Assembly: GCF_963678635.1 (NCBI RefSeq)
Contig: NC_087066.1
Coordinates: 14,611,171 to 14,675,170 of the forward strand
Origin: Symsagittifera roscoffensis
Lineage: Eukaryota > Xenacoelomorpha > Acoela > Convolutidae
Length of the DNA: 64,000 nt
Reading direction: 5' to 3'
Below, in pieces: positions 22,215 through 37,200 of this stretch. The position numbers were made by a program, and so were the translations under genes. The notes under the pieces are model-generated. The model was not told the origin of the DNA, did no database searches, and saw only the letters and a program-made list of their open reading frames with translations. Each line of letters starts with the position of its first letter. The first letter of the stretch is position 1.

Positions 22215-25200
22215 CTAATCACTGCCCATGATATGGTTTGCATCTTTAACTACCAAATTTACAAGTCTGGCACAAATAGAAGTAAAATCAAAACCCTCTG
22301 AATTACATTCCTCTTTCAGCAACACATCTGCCATTTCTATCATTTTCTCTTCGTCTTTTGAACTGGCATCAAAACATGCTCTAATTTGGCGGTAGATCTT
22401 GGCCATCGGGGGTCCAATTAGGTCTTCGAGTTCCATTCTTTCTTCTTCCAGGTCGTCGAAGAGAGACTCACTGACGTCATTAGGGTTTGAAGTACTGCCA
22501 TCTTCCACTGGTTCTGATTCGTCCACAATTGATCCTTCATCTGAGAAGTAAATAATTTCTTCGGTATAATTTCATCCTGTGCCCAAAAACTGCTCTTAAA
22601 CCTATACTTTTAACTACTTGCGTGAAGCGTATAATAATTGTGGTTTCTTCTATACGCAGAGGATCCATGAAGAGCTATCAAGCCTGTCTAGGCATAGCCC
22701 TTTTCTCGTCTTAGACTTGCGTCTAAAACTTTCCCGTGGTACCACTGTTGCAGCCGAAATAATATTTTTCACATTTTTTTCTCATTTCACCGTTTTTATT
22801 TATTAAGCATCTCTTACTTGTCATATATTGTGCACGCAGTATCAGAAATATGTTTATATCCATCATAATCATACCAATTAAAACTTCAAGCTGTTCAAAA
22901 ATTAATACAACGCTCAAGTTTTTTCAACATAAAAATCGTTTCAAAACCTGAAATCCACTCTTCGTCAATTCCCGAAGTAGCCGAGAAGTCGTCCGAGATA
23001 TCCTCCTCGTCTCCATTGTCCTTATTCTCATCACCATCCTCTTCATTCTTCCCATTCTTTCCATTTGATGGTTCACTTTTCTCCTTTTCCTTGGTGCTAT
23101 TCTTACTTTCAGTACCATTACGCGACTCTCCGTTCATAGTTTGCGTCGGAGTTGTTTCCTTCGACATCGGTTCGTCTTCGTTCTCTTTATCTTCTGTCGT
23201 TGTTTCGTCTGTCTTTTCTGTGTTTGATATGTCCAGCCATTCAGCCATGCTGTGCTGCAGAGAAACCAGGTCGTCATCTCTAAAATGTCATTTCGAATGT
23301 TGCGGAATAGTCCTCTGAAATTATTACGTTTCTCAAAGAAAGCACTCGGGCCGCTGAAAATTTAACAAGCGCGAAGTCATTTTCATAGATACTCAAAACT
23401 AACTAAAGCAGAGATCTCAAGATGAACTCGACTAGAGTTCATTTCGATTATTGTTTAAAAATCGCCAGCATTTATCTCATCATTTATCCGGCCCGCATTC
23501 CGCCACCCGTTTAGAAAAAGGACTCAATCACTTACTCGGAAGCGTCCGAGCTCTCTCCGAGAGCATCGCAATAATCTTCCTCTTCATTGTCATCTTCCTT
23601 TTCCGGACTCGAATCCACTTTCGCATCAGTTAATGCGACTATTTTAACTTGTGGAGACCCATGTTTCTCATCTTTGGTGATATTTTCACATTCAACTGGT
23701 GATTCTTTTTCGGTTGTGACTTCAGTTTCAGTTTTATTCGATTCAACGAAGGTTACTTGGGTAGTTTCTATTTTACTCTCTTCCATTATAACCGATAACT
23801 CCTTGCCGTGAACATCGTGACCTTTATTATCTTCCATGCCTCCAACTTCATCACGTGGAGATGTTTCCCCACTGATAAACTCTGTTGAACTGGCGACACT
23901 TGAGGGGTTTGTTTTGGACTCAAAACTCTCGAGTGAGAATCTGTTCACCATAGCTGTCTTGAATTCTTCGTGTTCGTTGTCCCCTGTTAATCTCACGTCA
24001 GGTTCGGAGCACGTTCTCATCAACTGCAAAATCAAGATGAAAAGTAACTACAGAACTTTCCAGTTTCCCAAAATGATACTTAAAGTTTTGTAATCAATAA
24101 ACAGGAAAGACATTTTGAGGTTATTAATTTCTTACTTTTAGGTTTCGAGTGTCAAAAAGTCCTTGAAGCATCCCTGTGACCAAAAATGAGGTTCCAGCAG
24201 TTTTACCCCTAAAACGACCAGTTTCAAATTCTTATTGCCATATTTTACTGCACGCAAAAAGAAATATTCTATAAATCATACAGGTCTGGCATTCCAAGTG
24301 TTCTGTCAATTGGGATTTCGTTCAAATCCGCCGGCTTTTCCTCGTTGTTAGGTTCTGCATACGCGTCCACACTTTCCAACACCATGCTATCCGAACTGTT
24401 TGAGCCACTTTGACTGGCTCCTTCCTTTTTTACAGAGTGTGTCTTGTTCTTGTCAATAATTGCAAACATATTGTTCTCGTCGGAATGACTTTTTTCTGTT
24501 TTCACACTCACTTTCCCATGCGTTTTCCTCATCAACTCCTCAGCTGAAAAAAAAATTCAATTTAAATTAAATTCGGTAAATTTATACGCGAGGGAAAGGG
24601 TCAAAACACGACCAATTTACCTCTGATAGAAGCGCCGAAGCTGTGCCCCTGGTTTTAAAAACCTCGATTTTTCTGGGCTGGTTAATGTTGACTCACGACC
24701 TCAAGCTGCGATCACGGATCATGATGGGCCCCGAACAGTGATGTCCAGTTTAAAATGTTGAGCCAATGTTTTAACCATTAACCAATGAAAACTTTTTAAC
24801 CAATTCGATTTAGCCAATTTAACAACCTTTTTTAAACCAATTGGTTCTATTGGAAATCACTGGCTTCGAACCTTCGACCTTTTTATTGCACAACAGGGAC
24901 CACTGCGCCTTTGTTGATGTTTGCTGTTTATGAACAAACGAGATTCATTGAAGCAAAAACAAAAACAAAATATCGAACATCGCGTTGAGAAAACACGCAA
25001 CAAAAAATAGCTTCAAACTTCGCTTTATCTGTCCATTTGCATAGATTCTGATACACCTTGTTAAAACCAAGACAAATCATCCTTACGTTTCTCATCCCCA
25101 TCTTGATCTGTTTGTCGACTATTCTCGTCAATCGGAGTGATCGGCACCTTCGAGAAAGTTCCCATTTGCCTTGCCCTCCATTTCGCTCGACTCGAATCTT

Positions 25201-28200
25201 TCCTTGACAAATTCGAATCCCCACTTCCGTTTTCTCCATCGTCTTTAAAATCTTTCGACTCATTAACATCTTCAGCTTCTTCGTTTTTCGACTCTTTATT
25301 TGGGTCTTGCTCAGACTCCAATGTTGAGTCATTCGAATTTGACATCATACTGGTAGCTGCCAGAACTGGAAGATTAGAGAAAGTCATTTTGTTATTGGGG
25401 CTCCACGCACTCTTAGCTTCTTTCCCGGACTTCGAGTCGGGACTTTTAGGACCTAGACTGTTTGAGGAGGTATCCGGGAGGTCTAGGCAGTCTTCGATTG
25501 CTTCCAGGTCTTCTAGAACTGGCAATTTGGAGTATGTCACTTTGCCTCCATCAGGTGTAGACCATCTAAATAAAATCCAGTCACCTTGAGGTCGACCAAA
25601 AAACCGAACATCTTAATTGAGTGATTAATATTTATTTCATTGACATTCAACAAATTACCGCCACTAAAAACTCTTATAGATGCAATTGACATTCTCTACT
25701 CAGCTTTTATTCATATTCTATTTTTACAGCTTGTGCTGTATTCGTGCTCAAAACTACAAACCACCGTAGGGAATAAACGCATTTGTATTTTTTACTTTTT
25801 AATTGCGGCAGGAGACTCCTTTCTGTCGGCGCTATCTCTAGTTCCTTGGTGCATTGTAGACTCTGGTTTAATCGCCACATCAGAAAACGTGAAATCATTT
25901 GGAGCACCACTCCACTTTGACTTGTTACTTTCTTTACCAGCATTGCTAGGCGTATCTTTTTCTGGCATCATCTTCTCATTCAGACGTTTTAAAATCTCAA
26001 CCTTCTCTCTTTGCTGTGGCTGGTCAGCTCTGGACCCGGTTGTAGGTGTTTGAGGAGCTGAGACGACGTTCAGTGCAGCGGTTAGAGAAGGCGCAGGTCC
26101 GGATATGATCGGCTCAACTGGTCTGTTCTGTCCACTGCGCGGAGTGTTAGCACTGCTCGCTCTGACTGGCAAAGGCCGAGAGGGTAACCTGAAAACAAAT
26201 CTCATGCTATCTATACTCTTTCCGTATAAGTTTCTCTAATCACAAAAAGAGGCAAGGCGGAGCTATATGACTCACAATACTGTAGATAATAAAATCAATC
26301 AAATAAAAAACATCTGCCAAACATTTATCTCAGGAAATACGATACGCAGTCTTAAAATTTTTTGAAATTACAGAACTTTCAGAGAAAAAAAAAGAAATTC
26401 AAACGCATTCGACAAAAATTATGTCAGCGTGAAAAATTTTTTAAGACTTTTTCCCTTTAAAAACAGACCTAAATAAGCGACAAATCACTTCGTTCAGTTA
26501 CACTTAAAGATAACAGTACATTATCACATTAAAGTTCTTTGAAAATCAACAAATTTTTATTGCTGGCTATTTTTTAGATAACTATCCCAATTTGAGAAAA
26601 CAAGATCAGAAGACATTTTTCTCCCACTGGGAAACCACATAGAAATTAAAAACCGATTTCGAAACTCAAAGTCAACCATTTGCACTTTAGTTATTGTAGA
26701 GCGCATTTCGCCGTCCATTTTTAAAAGAAGTTTGATTAAAACGATATGTGTTAAAACAAACATAGCCAAGTAAGTTGAAAAGAGTAATGAACGCAAGGGA
26801 AAAGAAAAAACTGACTTGTTTTTTGAGAAAAAAATTGAACTTTCGAATTTTAAAGAAAAAAATATTTGCCCATAAAACTTTTTGAACTTCAAAAACAATT
26901 TATGACTAGTGATTTTTTGATTTAAAAAACCCTGAAAATTGGATCAATCGGTAAATTTTTGATTCTGCTGGGAAGTTTGAACATTTGAATCCACTTTCGA
27001 AATTGAAAGTCGATGACAATTTCCGTCACCTAACACTTTCGCTGTTCGCTAATTGAGTTTGCCTTCCTTTTAACAAAAGAAATGAACTAAAATGAAAAAA
27101 AAAATCAAAAGTCAAACGGCAAAAAACCAACATTGAGCGTGAACAAACTTTAAGACTTTTTCTTGAAAAAAAATCACCAAGACCTATATAAGAGTACTCA
27201 CTAAGTTCATTAATTTGAACCAGAAGTCAACAAAAAAATTTGAGAGTGAGAAACTTTAATGACTCCAGATACGACGAAGAAAAGCATGCTACGAAAACTA
27301 TAAGCCATCGGAAAAGAAAACTTTGAGAAACAATGACAAAATAGGTTCTTTATAGTGATTTGAGAGATTTTGATCGAATAAAAGAAAAAGCAACCCCCCC
27401 CCCCCTTGAAAAAGAAAAACTTTGAACCGCCCCTAACTTTTGGGGAAAAATAATTGGCCAATGAACCGAACATGTTCAATCAAGGTAATGATCGAAATGA
27501 TGAAGGTCCAAATTCTCTCAGCCTGTTAACCATGACTTAACACAAGCAAGAACAAGATAAAAAGCAGCAGTTATAAAATGGAATAAAAATGTAGAAAAAG
27601 CATCGACTTAGTAAAATTTCTGCCACATGTCGGATTCCATCCTACAACCTAGAAAATATGCATCTAGAGCACTAACCACTCAGCCACGGACGCTTAACAA
27701 TTAACAAACATTAGCCTTAAAAAAGAAGGTTCGTCTAATACACTATGCTCGCAAGCTCGCCTTCAAGATGGCTTACATTGAGCAAATGAAGAAAAAGTCC
27801 TGGAAAATAATCTAAGTGAATGACGCTTAAGCATCAGGGGAAAAATAATCCCGCAAAAAACAAGAAAAAAAATTATATGGCAACTGGGCCGACAAAAACA
27901 AGCTCACAAACAACAATCAAAACAAGGAGCAGTTATCAACTTCGGATTTAAAATTTCTGCAATTTCCCGAATAATTAATTAGAATAAAAATATAAACTTT
28001 TCAAACAAATTCTGAAAGCAACCAATCTTATAATTTTCTTTGCTAAAAATTTCTTACCAGAAGAAAACCGACCTGTAAGATAAGTTTTCTATATACTTCA
28101 GTTCCCCATTATGAGACACTTGCTCACGCATAATAATGTCATAATATCGAAACGAACAAATGGACCTCGCTTTGATCATACATCGTCAAAATTGATCATT

Positions 28201-31200
28201 TAGATATGCATTTACTGTTCGTCATTTTAGGTAAGCAGACAGATATGTTGAACATTTATATCTCATTTCAAATCGAAATATTTCTGACTTACGGTCGCAT
28301 AGGGCTTGGGTTGTCGGGTAGGTTCTGCACCTCTAGCTGGTCACGGTCCATTTTAGCTAGCTCGTCCAGCTACAAAAAAAAACAATTTTGAGCTATTGCA
28401 ATTCCCTAGTGCGATAGATTAAGCAAGGAAAACTATGATTGATAAAGATGAAGATTATCAATACATCAAGCACTAATTAGACAGAAATACCTTGTGAAAG
28501 TCCTGTCAGGGCAGCGAAAATGAAAATCGTTGATATAAACCATACCTTACAATTGTAGAAGCATGAAATTCTACATTTCAATACAGGCGAAGCGGAGCTT
28601 CGCAACACTAGCGATACAACAAAAACATAGCATTACAGGAAAGTGAATAAATGGAAGTCGGATTTTTTTTTATAAATAAAGTTGAAAAAATGGCTTGAAA
28701 AAATAACTTGGAAAGATTCGATTATTGGGCGGCAACTAAGGCAAAAAATTCTGGTTAGCGTCCTGTTGAGTGGAAAACAAACGGCTGTCATAATAAAATC
28801 AGATTTGGCAAGGTAGTTTTCAAATCGTAGAAAAATTTTCAAAAAAAAAACCATGAAAATTTCGGAAAATGGACTTTTCCAAAAGAATAAATGCTTTTCT
28901 AAAAAAAGTGTGTCACAGTTAACGCAGGAACAGTAACACAACCATGTTTTTTCAATTGAATCAGAAACCGCCGAACTTGCGTGGCAGTGTTTGACAAAAA
29001 AAATCGAAAAAATTGTCGAAATCTGAACATTATGACTTTTCCCGAGTCACTACAGTTTTTCTGATAGGACCTATATTCACGGGGCCACTTAACACTTAAA
29101 CAGGCAAGATTCCCATCACCAGTTTTTTCGATGGAACTCTAAATCTCAGATTTAGCAGGGTAATTTTCGATAAAAATGAGATTTCCAAAAATTGCAAAAA
29201 CTGTCTAAAATTCAGAAAACAGACTTTATATAAGACATAACAATTTTAGTACAAAAGTTAGAGAGCCGTGGTAGTTTTTGAGGAAAGTAGAAAAAGTTCA
29301 AAAAAGACCAAACTGTCAAACAATGGCTTTTTAAAGACCACAATTTTTGTTGTAGAAAAAAATAGGGATAGTGGCTTATGTAAAGGAAATCACTGCCTGT
29401 TCTTTCCATTGAAACATCACTGACTGTTTTTTCCATTAATCTAACATTTGGCGTGATAGTCTGAGAAAAATCCAAGAAAATGAGCCAAGAATTCCCACAG
29501 TTATTTTCCAAGGTCGTCGAAAATGGAGTAAGGTTTAAAAAAAGTCTAAGAAAAAACGCAGACATGCAATTTAGTAGCCGGTCTATTCGTTGGTATCACA
29601 TGAAAACCGGTGAGGTAGTTGCCGAGAAAAATAAAGTACTTAACAAAAAAAAATCCGAGTCGTCTGAAAAAATATCAAACAAAAAAATAAATCCGATAAA
29701 TTTTCGTAATCCCAGAATTTGACGAAGAGGAATTTTCTACCCTCAGAACTACGCAATATGAATTGACTAAGTCAAAACAAACATAAGCCGAAACCGTTTT
29801 ATCGAAAAAAAAACTAGAAACTAAAATTTTCAAAATCAGACTTGATGAAATGACAAATTGCATAACTTTCAATCACAGTTAAAAACTTTTCAAATCAAAT
29901 GAAAAACTATGCTTTACAAGCAAGCCGATAAAAACAGTACCAGATAATTTAAATTATAATTTAAAAAAGGGAAAATGAACAGACGGAAATTAAACCGAAA
30001 ACCACTATCCGAAAAACATTTTTTGAAAATACTTATTTGGAAAATTAACACAGAGGCAAAGCTTCGCCAGCGAAGACTAGCGATAACACGACAAAAAAAG
30101 CTCTATAAAGTGTAATAAGAAAAAGTAGAAATTAAAAACCACGGACGCTTAATAAATCGCAAAAACTGGCCACAAAAAAGCAGAGAAAATTCCAATGCTA
30201 CAGATCGTGATTATAGCAAAAGAACCACCAACAAATAAGTGAAGCAAGCTAGGTTGGTCAAAAAAATTGTAATTTATTACCTAAAAATTGTAAACACCAA
30301 TTTACTACCTAACTGAAGGTAGTCGTAGAGTTTTCAAGAAATTGAGTATTGAAGTTTATCATTTTGATCATTCTGTTGACAAAGTTATTTACCGGAAAAT
30401 GTACACGGAAAAACTCTTTTGTTAAACAAAACAACTCTTTTGTTTAAAAAAAACTACCAAGGTTTGTCTAAAATATTTTTGTAGAACATGTGAACCAAAA
30501 GATTAAATCTTCACTAAATATTTCAGTGTTGACAGATAAACAAATTTTGTTTCGTACTCGTTTCTTCTCTTTGGCATATGCTTCCTCTCGTTTCTGCTGC
30601 AGTTGCTGTCTCAATTTGGCCGCCCTTTGTTCTGCTTGTGCTTCCATCTCCTCTTTTTTCCTCTGCCTATCGGCAGCTAGATCCTGAAAAGATCAAGCAA
30701 CAAATGAATGCCGGAGATATTTTCTATCACAAAAAATGACTTGATTTTTAACGCATTTTCAAAGAAAAATATATTCCCTTACAGCTCTTCGAATTTCAAG
30801 AACAACTTATGATTGACTCTTTTTTGATTAAATTGACCCAATTTGAGACAACTAGATTAATGGGTAATATTTTCATTCCACTAGATTATCTAAAACTAAA
30901 ATCCACTTGAAATTTTAAATCAACCACGTTTTTTTCGCACCATTAGCACTTTCATTCTTGGAGAGCCTAAATGCCTTTCTTGCAGCAACAGAATTTGAAT
31001 TGAGCTTGAAAAAATTCTCGAAATATCAAATTTGAGCGTGAAGAAATTTTAAGACTTTTCCTGCAAAAAAACTACCTATATAAGCAGGTGCGGATCTCGG
31101 ATTTTCTCGAGGGGGGCGAATTTTCAAAAAAAGTTTTGTCTACCTTTTTTTTAGGTCGACCAATTTGATTTTCCGAGGCCTCCCAGGGCATTAAAAAAGA

Positions 31201-34200
31201 CCGTTTCGGTCAAGTTTTTGAAAAAACAGGCCAAAAAAAGAAAACTTTTGTACCAAAAAATCGCGTTTTTTCGGCGCGCGCTCTCCTCTCAAAAATTAGT
31301 ATTTATTGACGCCGAAGGCGTATCTAGAAAAATTTTAGGGTACCTCACCAAAAATAGATATCTCAAAATAGTACAAAGGGCGACCCTTTGGGTCGGCAGG
31401 GGGTCGAATCCCTGGGAAGAGGAAGCGTCCGCCTCCCCCACCCCTAAATCCGCTACTGTATATAAGTGTCTTAGACTCGTTCATAGACACTTGAAAAGAA
31501 ATCAATCTGAAATTCTAACTGGAACTCTTGCAACATTCGGAGCATCCCCTGGTCTGGCTTCGCCCTGGAACCCACCGACGTTTCTCTTCTGCTGGTAGTT
31601 CTGCATTCTCACCTGGCGAAGTTTCTCCAAGTAGTATATATCTTCTTGCCTCTGTTTTTCAACCTGTGCGTCTGGAAAAAGGAAAAATTGATGAGACATA
31701 ATAAGACGCGAGCTAATTTAAGGTTAAGGACGATAAAAAAACAACACATGACCCGAGAAACTGTTCGACAGTACCAGCTCAATAATTGAAGCTCAATGAT
31801 TAATTAATAAACGAATAACTGGCGAAAAATTAACGAAAAACCGTCACTCAATTGGGAGGCGGTATCAGGGTAAGAAAAAGTCTACAAAAATAAAAAGAAC
31901 TAGCTTTATAATAACCTTAGCCTCCTATATCAATTGATTCATGTAGGTATTGCTTTAGCAATTCTTACTATGTTGATAAAATGGACTTCGTAAATTTTTC
32001 TTAACCTCTTTGCTCCTTTTCTACTATTGCCTTCTGTCTTTTCTGCTCGAGCATCTGATGCTGCACTGCCCATTGACCATGAGGCGTGGCAGCCGGAGTA
32101 TTTGGTTTCCGGATCACTCCCTGGCCAAAAATACCCATCTCTCCTCTCCCTCTAGCCTTGTTCGCCTCGCACTCTCGTCTGTTCTGAAGATACTCTCTGC
32201 GAAGTCTTTCTTGCTCGCTTATCTGATGGTTGTACACTCTGAAATTTCACAAAGCTCGGAAACTTTTCACCCTATAGATATACTTTTATAAAATTATTTT
32301 TAAAAGTACACTTGACCTAAATATAAAGACGTCATGGATTATTTTTCACGTCATGTAGTTAATTCATCACAGCAACTTTCGGGTAAAAATATTTACTTAA
32401 AACTATAATAAGCAACATTCCATTAATACTTTTTGTTTGAATACCTGGCGCCTGCAGCTTCGTTGTTCTCATTGATGATTCTCGCAATCAAGTTCTGATT
32501 GATGGCATCCCCTCCTCCGCCCATTGGCTGTTCTGTCCTCTTCTGATCTGAGGGGGTGACTATGTCTCTTTTGACACTAACTGGATCACCTGGCTTGTGA
32601 ATCACCCGTTTGATTGCTCCACCGTCCGGCCAATCTCCATTACTGCGCATAAAGGTAAGTTCACTTCAAACTTGCCACTAACTTGTAAATATTGCAAAAT
32701 ATTGCTTATGATATTGCATAATGTTGACAATTCAAACAATCAGTTCACTATTTGATATCAAATCTCTGCGACAGCAAGTTAGTGTTATCTCATTTCAGTC
32801 GAAACAGCATTTATGTCTCACATTTTATCAGCTGGAGGCGCTTGTCTCTTCCTCATGTCTGCTAAGTACTCCTTGTAGTAGTCGCGCACTCGATCCACGG
32901 GCTGCAAATATCAACTGATAACTTTCAACCCGTAAACATATTTGTTAATTTTTACATATTCCCAGGTTTCAGAAATCACGGTAAACCATAGCCAACTGAC
33001 AGTTGGAAAAGAGCAATGAATGCAAGGAAATTTTATTAAAAACTGACTTTTTTTAAAAACCTTCGGCTTTTGAATTTCGATGAAAAAATAGATGGCCTTT
33101 CTTAGAATTTTTAGAACATTTTATGATGGACATTTTTTGGCTAACATTAACCTTGTGGAGAAAACTTGATCAATAGGGAAAACTTTTATTTCGCAGGGAA
33201 ATCTGATAACTAATTTCCTTTTTCGAAACTAGAAGTCGATCACATTTTTCGTGACCTTTACATTTGTGCTGTTCGACAGTGGATTTTGCCTTCGTTTTAA
33301 CAATGGAAATGCACTGAGCTTAAAAAGAAATCGCAAGTCAAACCGCGAAAAATCAAAATTGAGCGTGAACAATTTTTAAGACTTTTTCCTGAAAAACAAT
33401 CACGAAGACCTATATAAGAATGCTCACTACGTTCATTACTTTTAATAACGTATAATAGCCAACAGGCCCTCAACTGGTCCTGTGAGAAAAAACAGGGCAT
33501 CAATCTTTAGACAGATCTACAACTGACATTATCAACTCTCCTCAACCATCGGTACTTTTGATCGCTTGGACAATTTGCGGAAAATTGGCCGATTGGAACT
33601 AATACTTTACCTTTTCTTCTTCATCTTCTTTTCCCACAGGCACAGACAGCAGCTCTTTCCAGCTGTTCTCTCTCGCTTCTTTCATTTTCGACTCCTAAAA
33701 GTGAGTTTTTTTGTCCAGACTGTTTTTAATCTATCTGCTCTATAAACAGCTATGGAGGCTAGCATCTCGGGTACAGCTGATAAAAAGAATAGAAAAAATC
33801 ACTGCGAGTTGTTTCTGGCATTAAAATTCAAGATGTACACGCAAAATATATCACTGAATTGATAATTGAGACTGCAAATATAGGATGACTGACCCTCTGT
33901 TTAGCATTCATCTCTTTCTGTTTATCTGACAGTTTCTTCTTGTTCTCAGCCTCCATACTATATTTCCTCTGGGCCTCTTCCGCCCTCCGAAGAGCACTGG
34001 GTCGCAAGATCTCCCCTGGTTTCCTAAACCCCAATATTGGTTTCTAATCAAGTATACTATGAATAATCAGTGTAAAATAATTAAATCTACTACAATGAAT
34101 CGAATAATATCAAAGAAAATTGATAATTTTTTATTCATTTCTTAAGCGAATATATATTTTGTTTCAATTTTTAGAGTAAAAGATTTAGACTTTCGTGATT

Positions 34201-37200
34201 ATTTAGTTTTCTTGAGCATGTATGGTTAAAAATGAGCAGACCTCAGGTTATTGACGTTTCTTTTCACCAGCGGTTTTCCATATATTGCTGCTGGGTCGTA
34301 TTTAGCAGCTGAAGGGGCATCTAAAATCAACATTTTTCGTCAGCATGACCAATAATTGCATTAACTTTCATTATATGTGATCGATTATTAGAACGAACTG
34401 TTAATACCATTAAAAAATTCAGAGTAATACAGTCCCTCTATAACTCTTTTTTAAACAATTTCAATTAACCATATTACACGTGTTAACACATCGCTAAATA
34501 AGCTGGATAGCGATATCTCTTCGGTTAATCGCACTGGTTTTCTCAGGTGTTTTAAAATTTTAGCTTATTCCTTTGACTAACTTGAGGCTGCGGACGATGG
34601 TCGAGATGGGTTCTTCGAGGCCGATGGAGGTCTCACCCATCCTTCTTGCTTTTGGGCCAAATAGGGCCTCGAAACCACTACCTCTTGCTTCGGAGCAGCA
34701 GCAACAGACGCTGCTACAGCTGCTATAGGCTTAGCAGCTAGTATATTCTCCTTGTGAAGTATTGTATGAGCGAATTCTTTGTCGTATATTTCAGGTGCCA
34801 GCCTCTTTTCGACTCTTTGGGACAAGAATGGCATTCGCAGAATTGTGTTCACAGCTGGCCGGTCACGAGGAGATTTTTTAAACATAGCGGCTATCAGATT
34901 CTTCATGTGAACTGAGAATTTCCTAGAAACGAAAAAAAAATTCCAAACATAGCCAACAGACAGATGGAAAAGAGTCAATGAACGCAATAAACAAAAAAAA
35001 CTGACTTGTTTTTTTTTGTATCAAAATCTCAACTTTCGAATTTCACCGAAAAAAAGATACTGTTAAAGCTCTTAAATTTCTAGAACAATATATTATTGCC
35101 ACTTTTTGGATAAAATTAACTCAATTTGAGAAAACTGGATCAATAAGTAAACTAAAAGTCGATCACGTTTTCGTGAACTTTACATTTTTGCTGTTCGATA
35201 GCGGATTTTGCTTTCCTTATAACAAAAGAAATTAAGTGAACGTAAAAAGAAATCCTAAGTCAAACCGACAAAAAGTAAATTTGAGCCTGAACAAATTTCA
35301 CGACTTATCCTGAAAACAAACTGAATAAAAAATCATCACGACCTTTACAGAGTCTGAACTACGTTCACCGACTCTTAATAAAAAACATATACGAAATAAA
35401 ATCCGTAATAAATTTTAGTTAATATCGAACCCAGAGGCGAAGCTGAACTTCGCACCACTTGCGATACAACAAGTAAATGATTAAAACAGCAATACATTCA
35501 AGAACTACTAAAGAGGACTTCGAAAGTTGTAAGCGAAGAAGAAACAACTAGAATAAAAAATGAAAACCATCTTTTTGTTTAAAAATAATAAAATTTATTA
35601 AAGAGTTCACAAATGGGTTGAACTTGAGTATTCGAAAAATTAAATTTGAGGCCAAAGTTCTAACGATCTTATGAATAATATCGGAAATTTCTAGGAAACA
35701 AAATATTAGGCAAATAAGCTGACAGCTAATTAGTTAAAATCAACCAAAAATGCTCGGCAAAATTTTATTGGAAAATATACATGTACAGCCAAAATAGTAT
35801 CCACGAAAGCCAAACAGGTACTGAAATGAAGGTGACATACACATTTCGGAAGCTAAACCAAGAGCTAAATCGAAAGCCGAAAAATCATCAGCAAAAAATA
35901 ACATCGATGTGTTATAAGTACACATACAACCCATCTATCAAAATGATTGAAGAAATTTTTGAAAAACAACCCATGCCAAGACAATAGAATGCAAAATTAG
36001 CATCGGAACAAAACTATCAAAGCAATAACAAAACACAAAAAACTCACTCAACAGAAGCCCTTCCTGTCAAAAAAAAACTCAAAAAATTCGAGTTTACAAA
36101 GATGTAAAAAGAAAATTTCGATTCGGCTGGATTTTTGAAATACTCAGACACTCAGCAAAAACAGTCTAACTTGTTTGCACCAAAAAATAAACGATTCTTA
36201 GATCTGGCAACTAAGCCGGCAAAACATAAGCAAACAAATATAGGCTGAATTTTTTTGAACCGGAATTTTTACCGTTTGAAAAACACATTTCCTGGTCAGA
36301 TTCGAACCCAGGGCCTTTGCCTTCCCAGGCGCATTCGTTACCCCCAGGCTAAGCGTGCAGGAGACGGTGAAAAATGTGAATTCTTAATGAGCCACTGTAC
36401 CACCAGAAGTCCATGAGTCCTGTGGCTAAGGTTGTTTACGGGAAAAAAAATCTAGTAGTCGATTGCAATACCCTTGCTTATCGCAAGGGTAATTAATTAT
36501 CCAATTCTTACGTGGCTGAAATTGGCGGGTAACTTCCTCTTACAATCTTCATTGCCAGTCCTCTCACATTCCCAGCGTCAAACGCATGTTTTAGAGTACA
36601 GAGCTCATACAACACACATCCCATGGCCCACACGTCACTTTTGTTGTTGTATGGTTTGTTCTCGCAAATTTCAGGCGAGAGGTAGTAGGGCGTCCCTATT
36701 AGGGTCTTAGCCAATTCTGAGGTGTTGTTGAGCACCCTTGCTATGCCGAAGTCACCTAGCTTCACAGTTCCTTCTTTTGTTAGGAAGATGTTCTGAAAAA
36801 CCAGAACCATCATCATAAAAATAGCAACGCTTTTTACAAACACAGGGAGCAAAACTCACGTCTCATTGAAAATTATTTGTTATCATGAAGCTTTCCGCTT
36901 CATTATATCTCAAATTGTAATTTCACGTAGTTAGCCATAATAGCAGTAACAGACACTACGGAAATTGGAAACCTTGATTGTGGGGTGGTAGAGTGAAAAT
37001 CAAGTAATTTCTTGTTTTTTTTTTTAAAATGAACTCCTCGTCAAAGTTTAATGTCTTTCATCAACTCAAACCAAAAAGTGACGTTCAATCATCTTTTTGT
37101 GACGTCAACAGCTGCTAACAGACAATTGGTGCACTTACACTGGACTTTATATCTCTGTGGAGTATCTTTCTGTCGTGGCAGTGTTTGAGAGCGAGGGAGA

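Larger units (their letters stand above)
26189..28292. other. Large NEK1 intron
   Basis: The 2.1-kb intron holds one dispersed-repeat copy (26755-27215), a run of about 14 C near 27390 and a SINE fragment (27620-27702). I see no further coding exon. Confidence 0.6.
34923..36511. other. Large NEK1 intron
   Basis: The 1.6-kb intron contains dispersed repeat copy F, a GCGAAGCTGAACTTCGC palindrome near 35434, and a tRNA-like fragment near 36297-36362. I see no coding exon. Confidence 0.6.

Noticed and set aside
23016-23318. 100-aa Ser/Phe-rich plus-strand ORF
   Set aside because: Antisense shadow of the acidic NEK1 exon 22948-23279.
25137-25589. 150-aa plus-strand ORF
   Set aside because: Shadow of the NEK1 exon at 25087-25565 on the other strand.
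28633-29565. 102- and 117-aa minus-strand Phe-rich ORFs in a NEK1 intron
   Set aside because: AT-rich intronic sequence with biased Phe/Leu/Ser composition, no domain and no splice support.
31380-31460. Possible tRNA-like GGGTCGAATCCCTG sequence on the plus strand
   Set aside because: A B-box-like core only; no A box at the right distance and the flanks are a short repeat.
31218-31598. 126-aa plus-strand ORF in NEK1 region
   Set aside because: Its right part is antisense to the NEK1 exon 31520-31671, and the rest is intronic low-complexity DNA.
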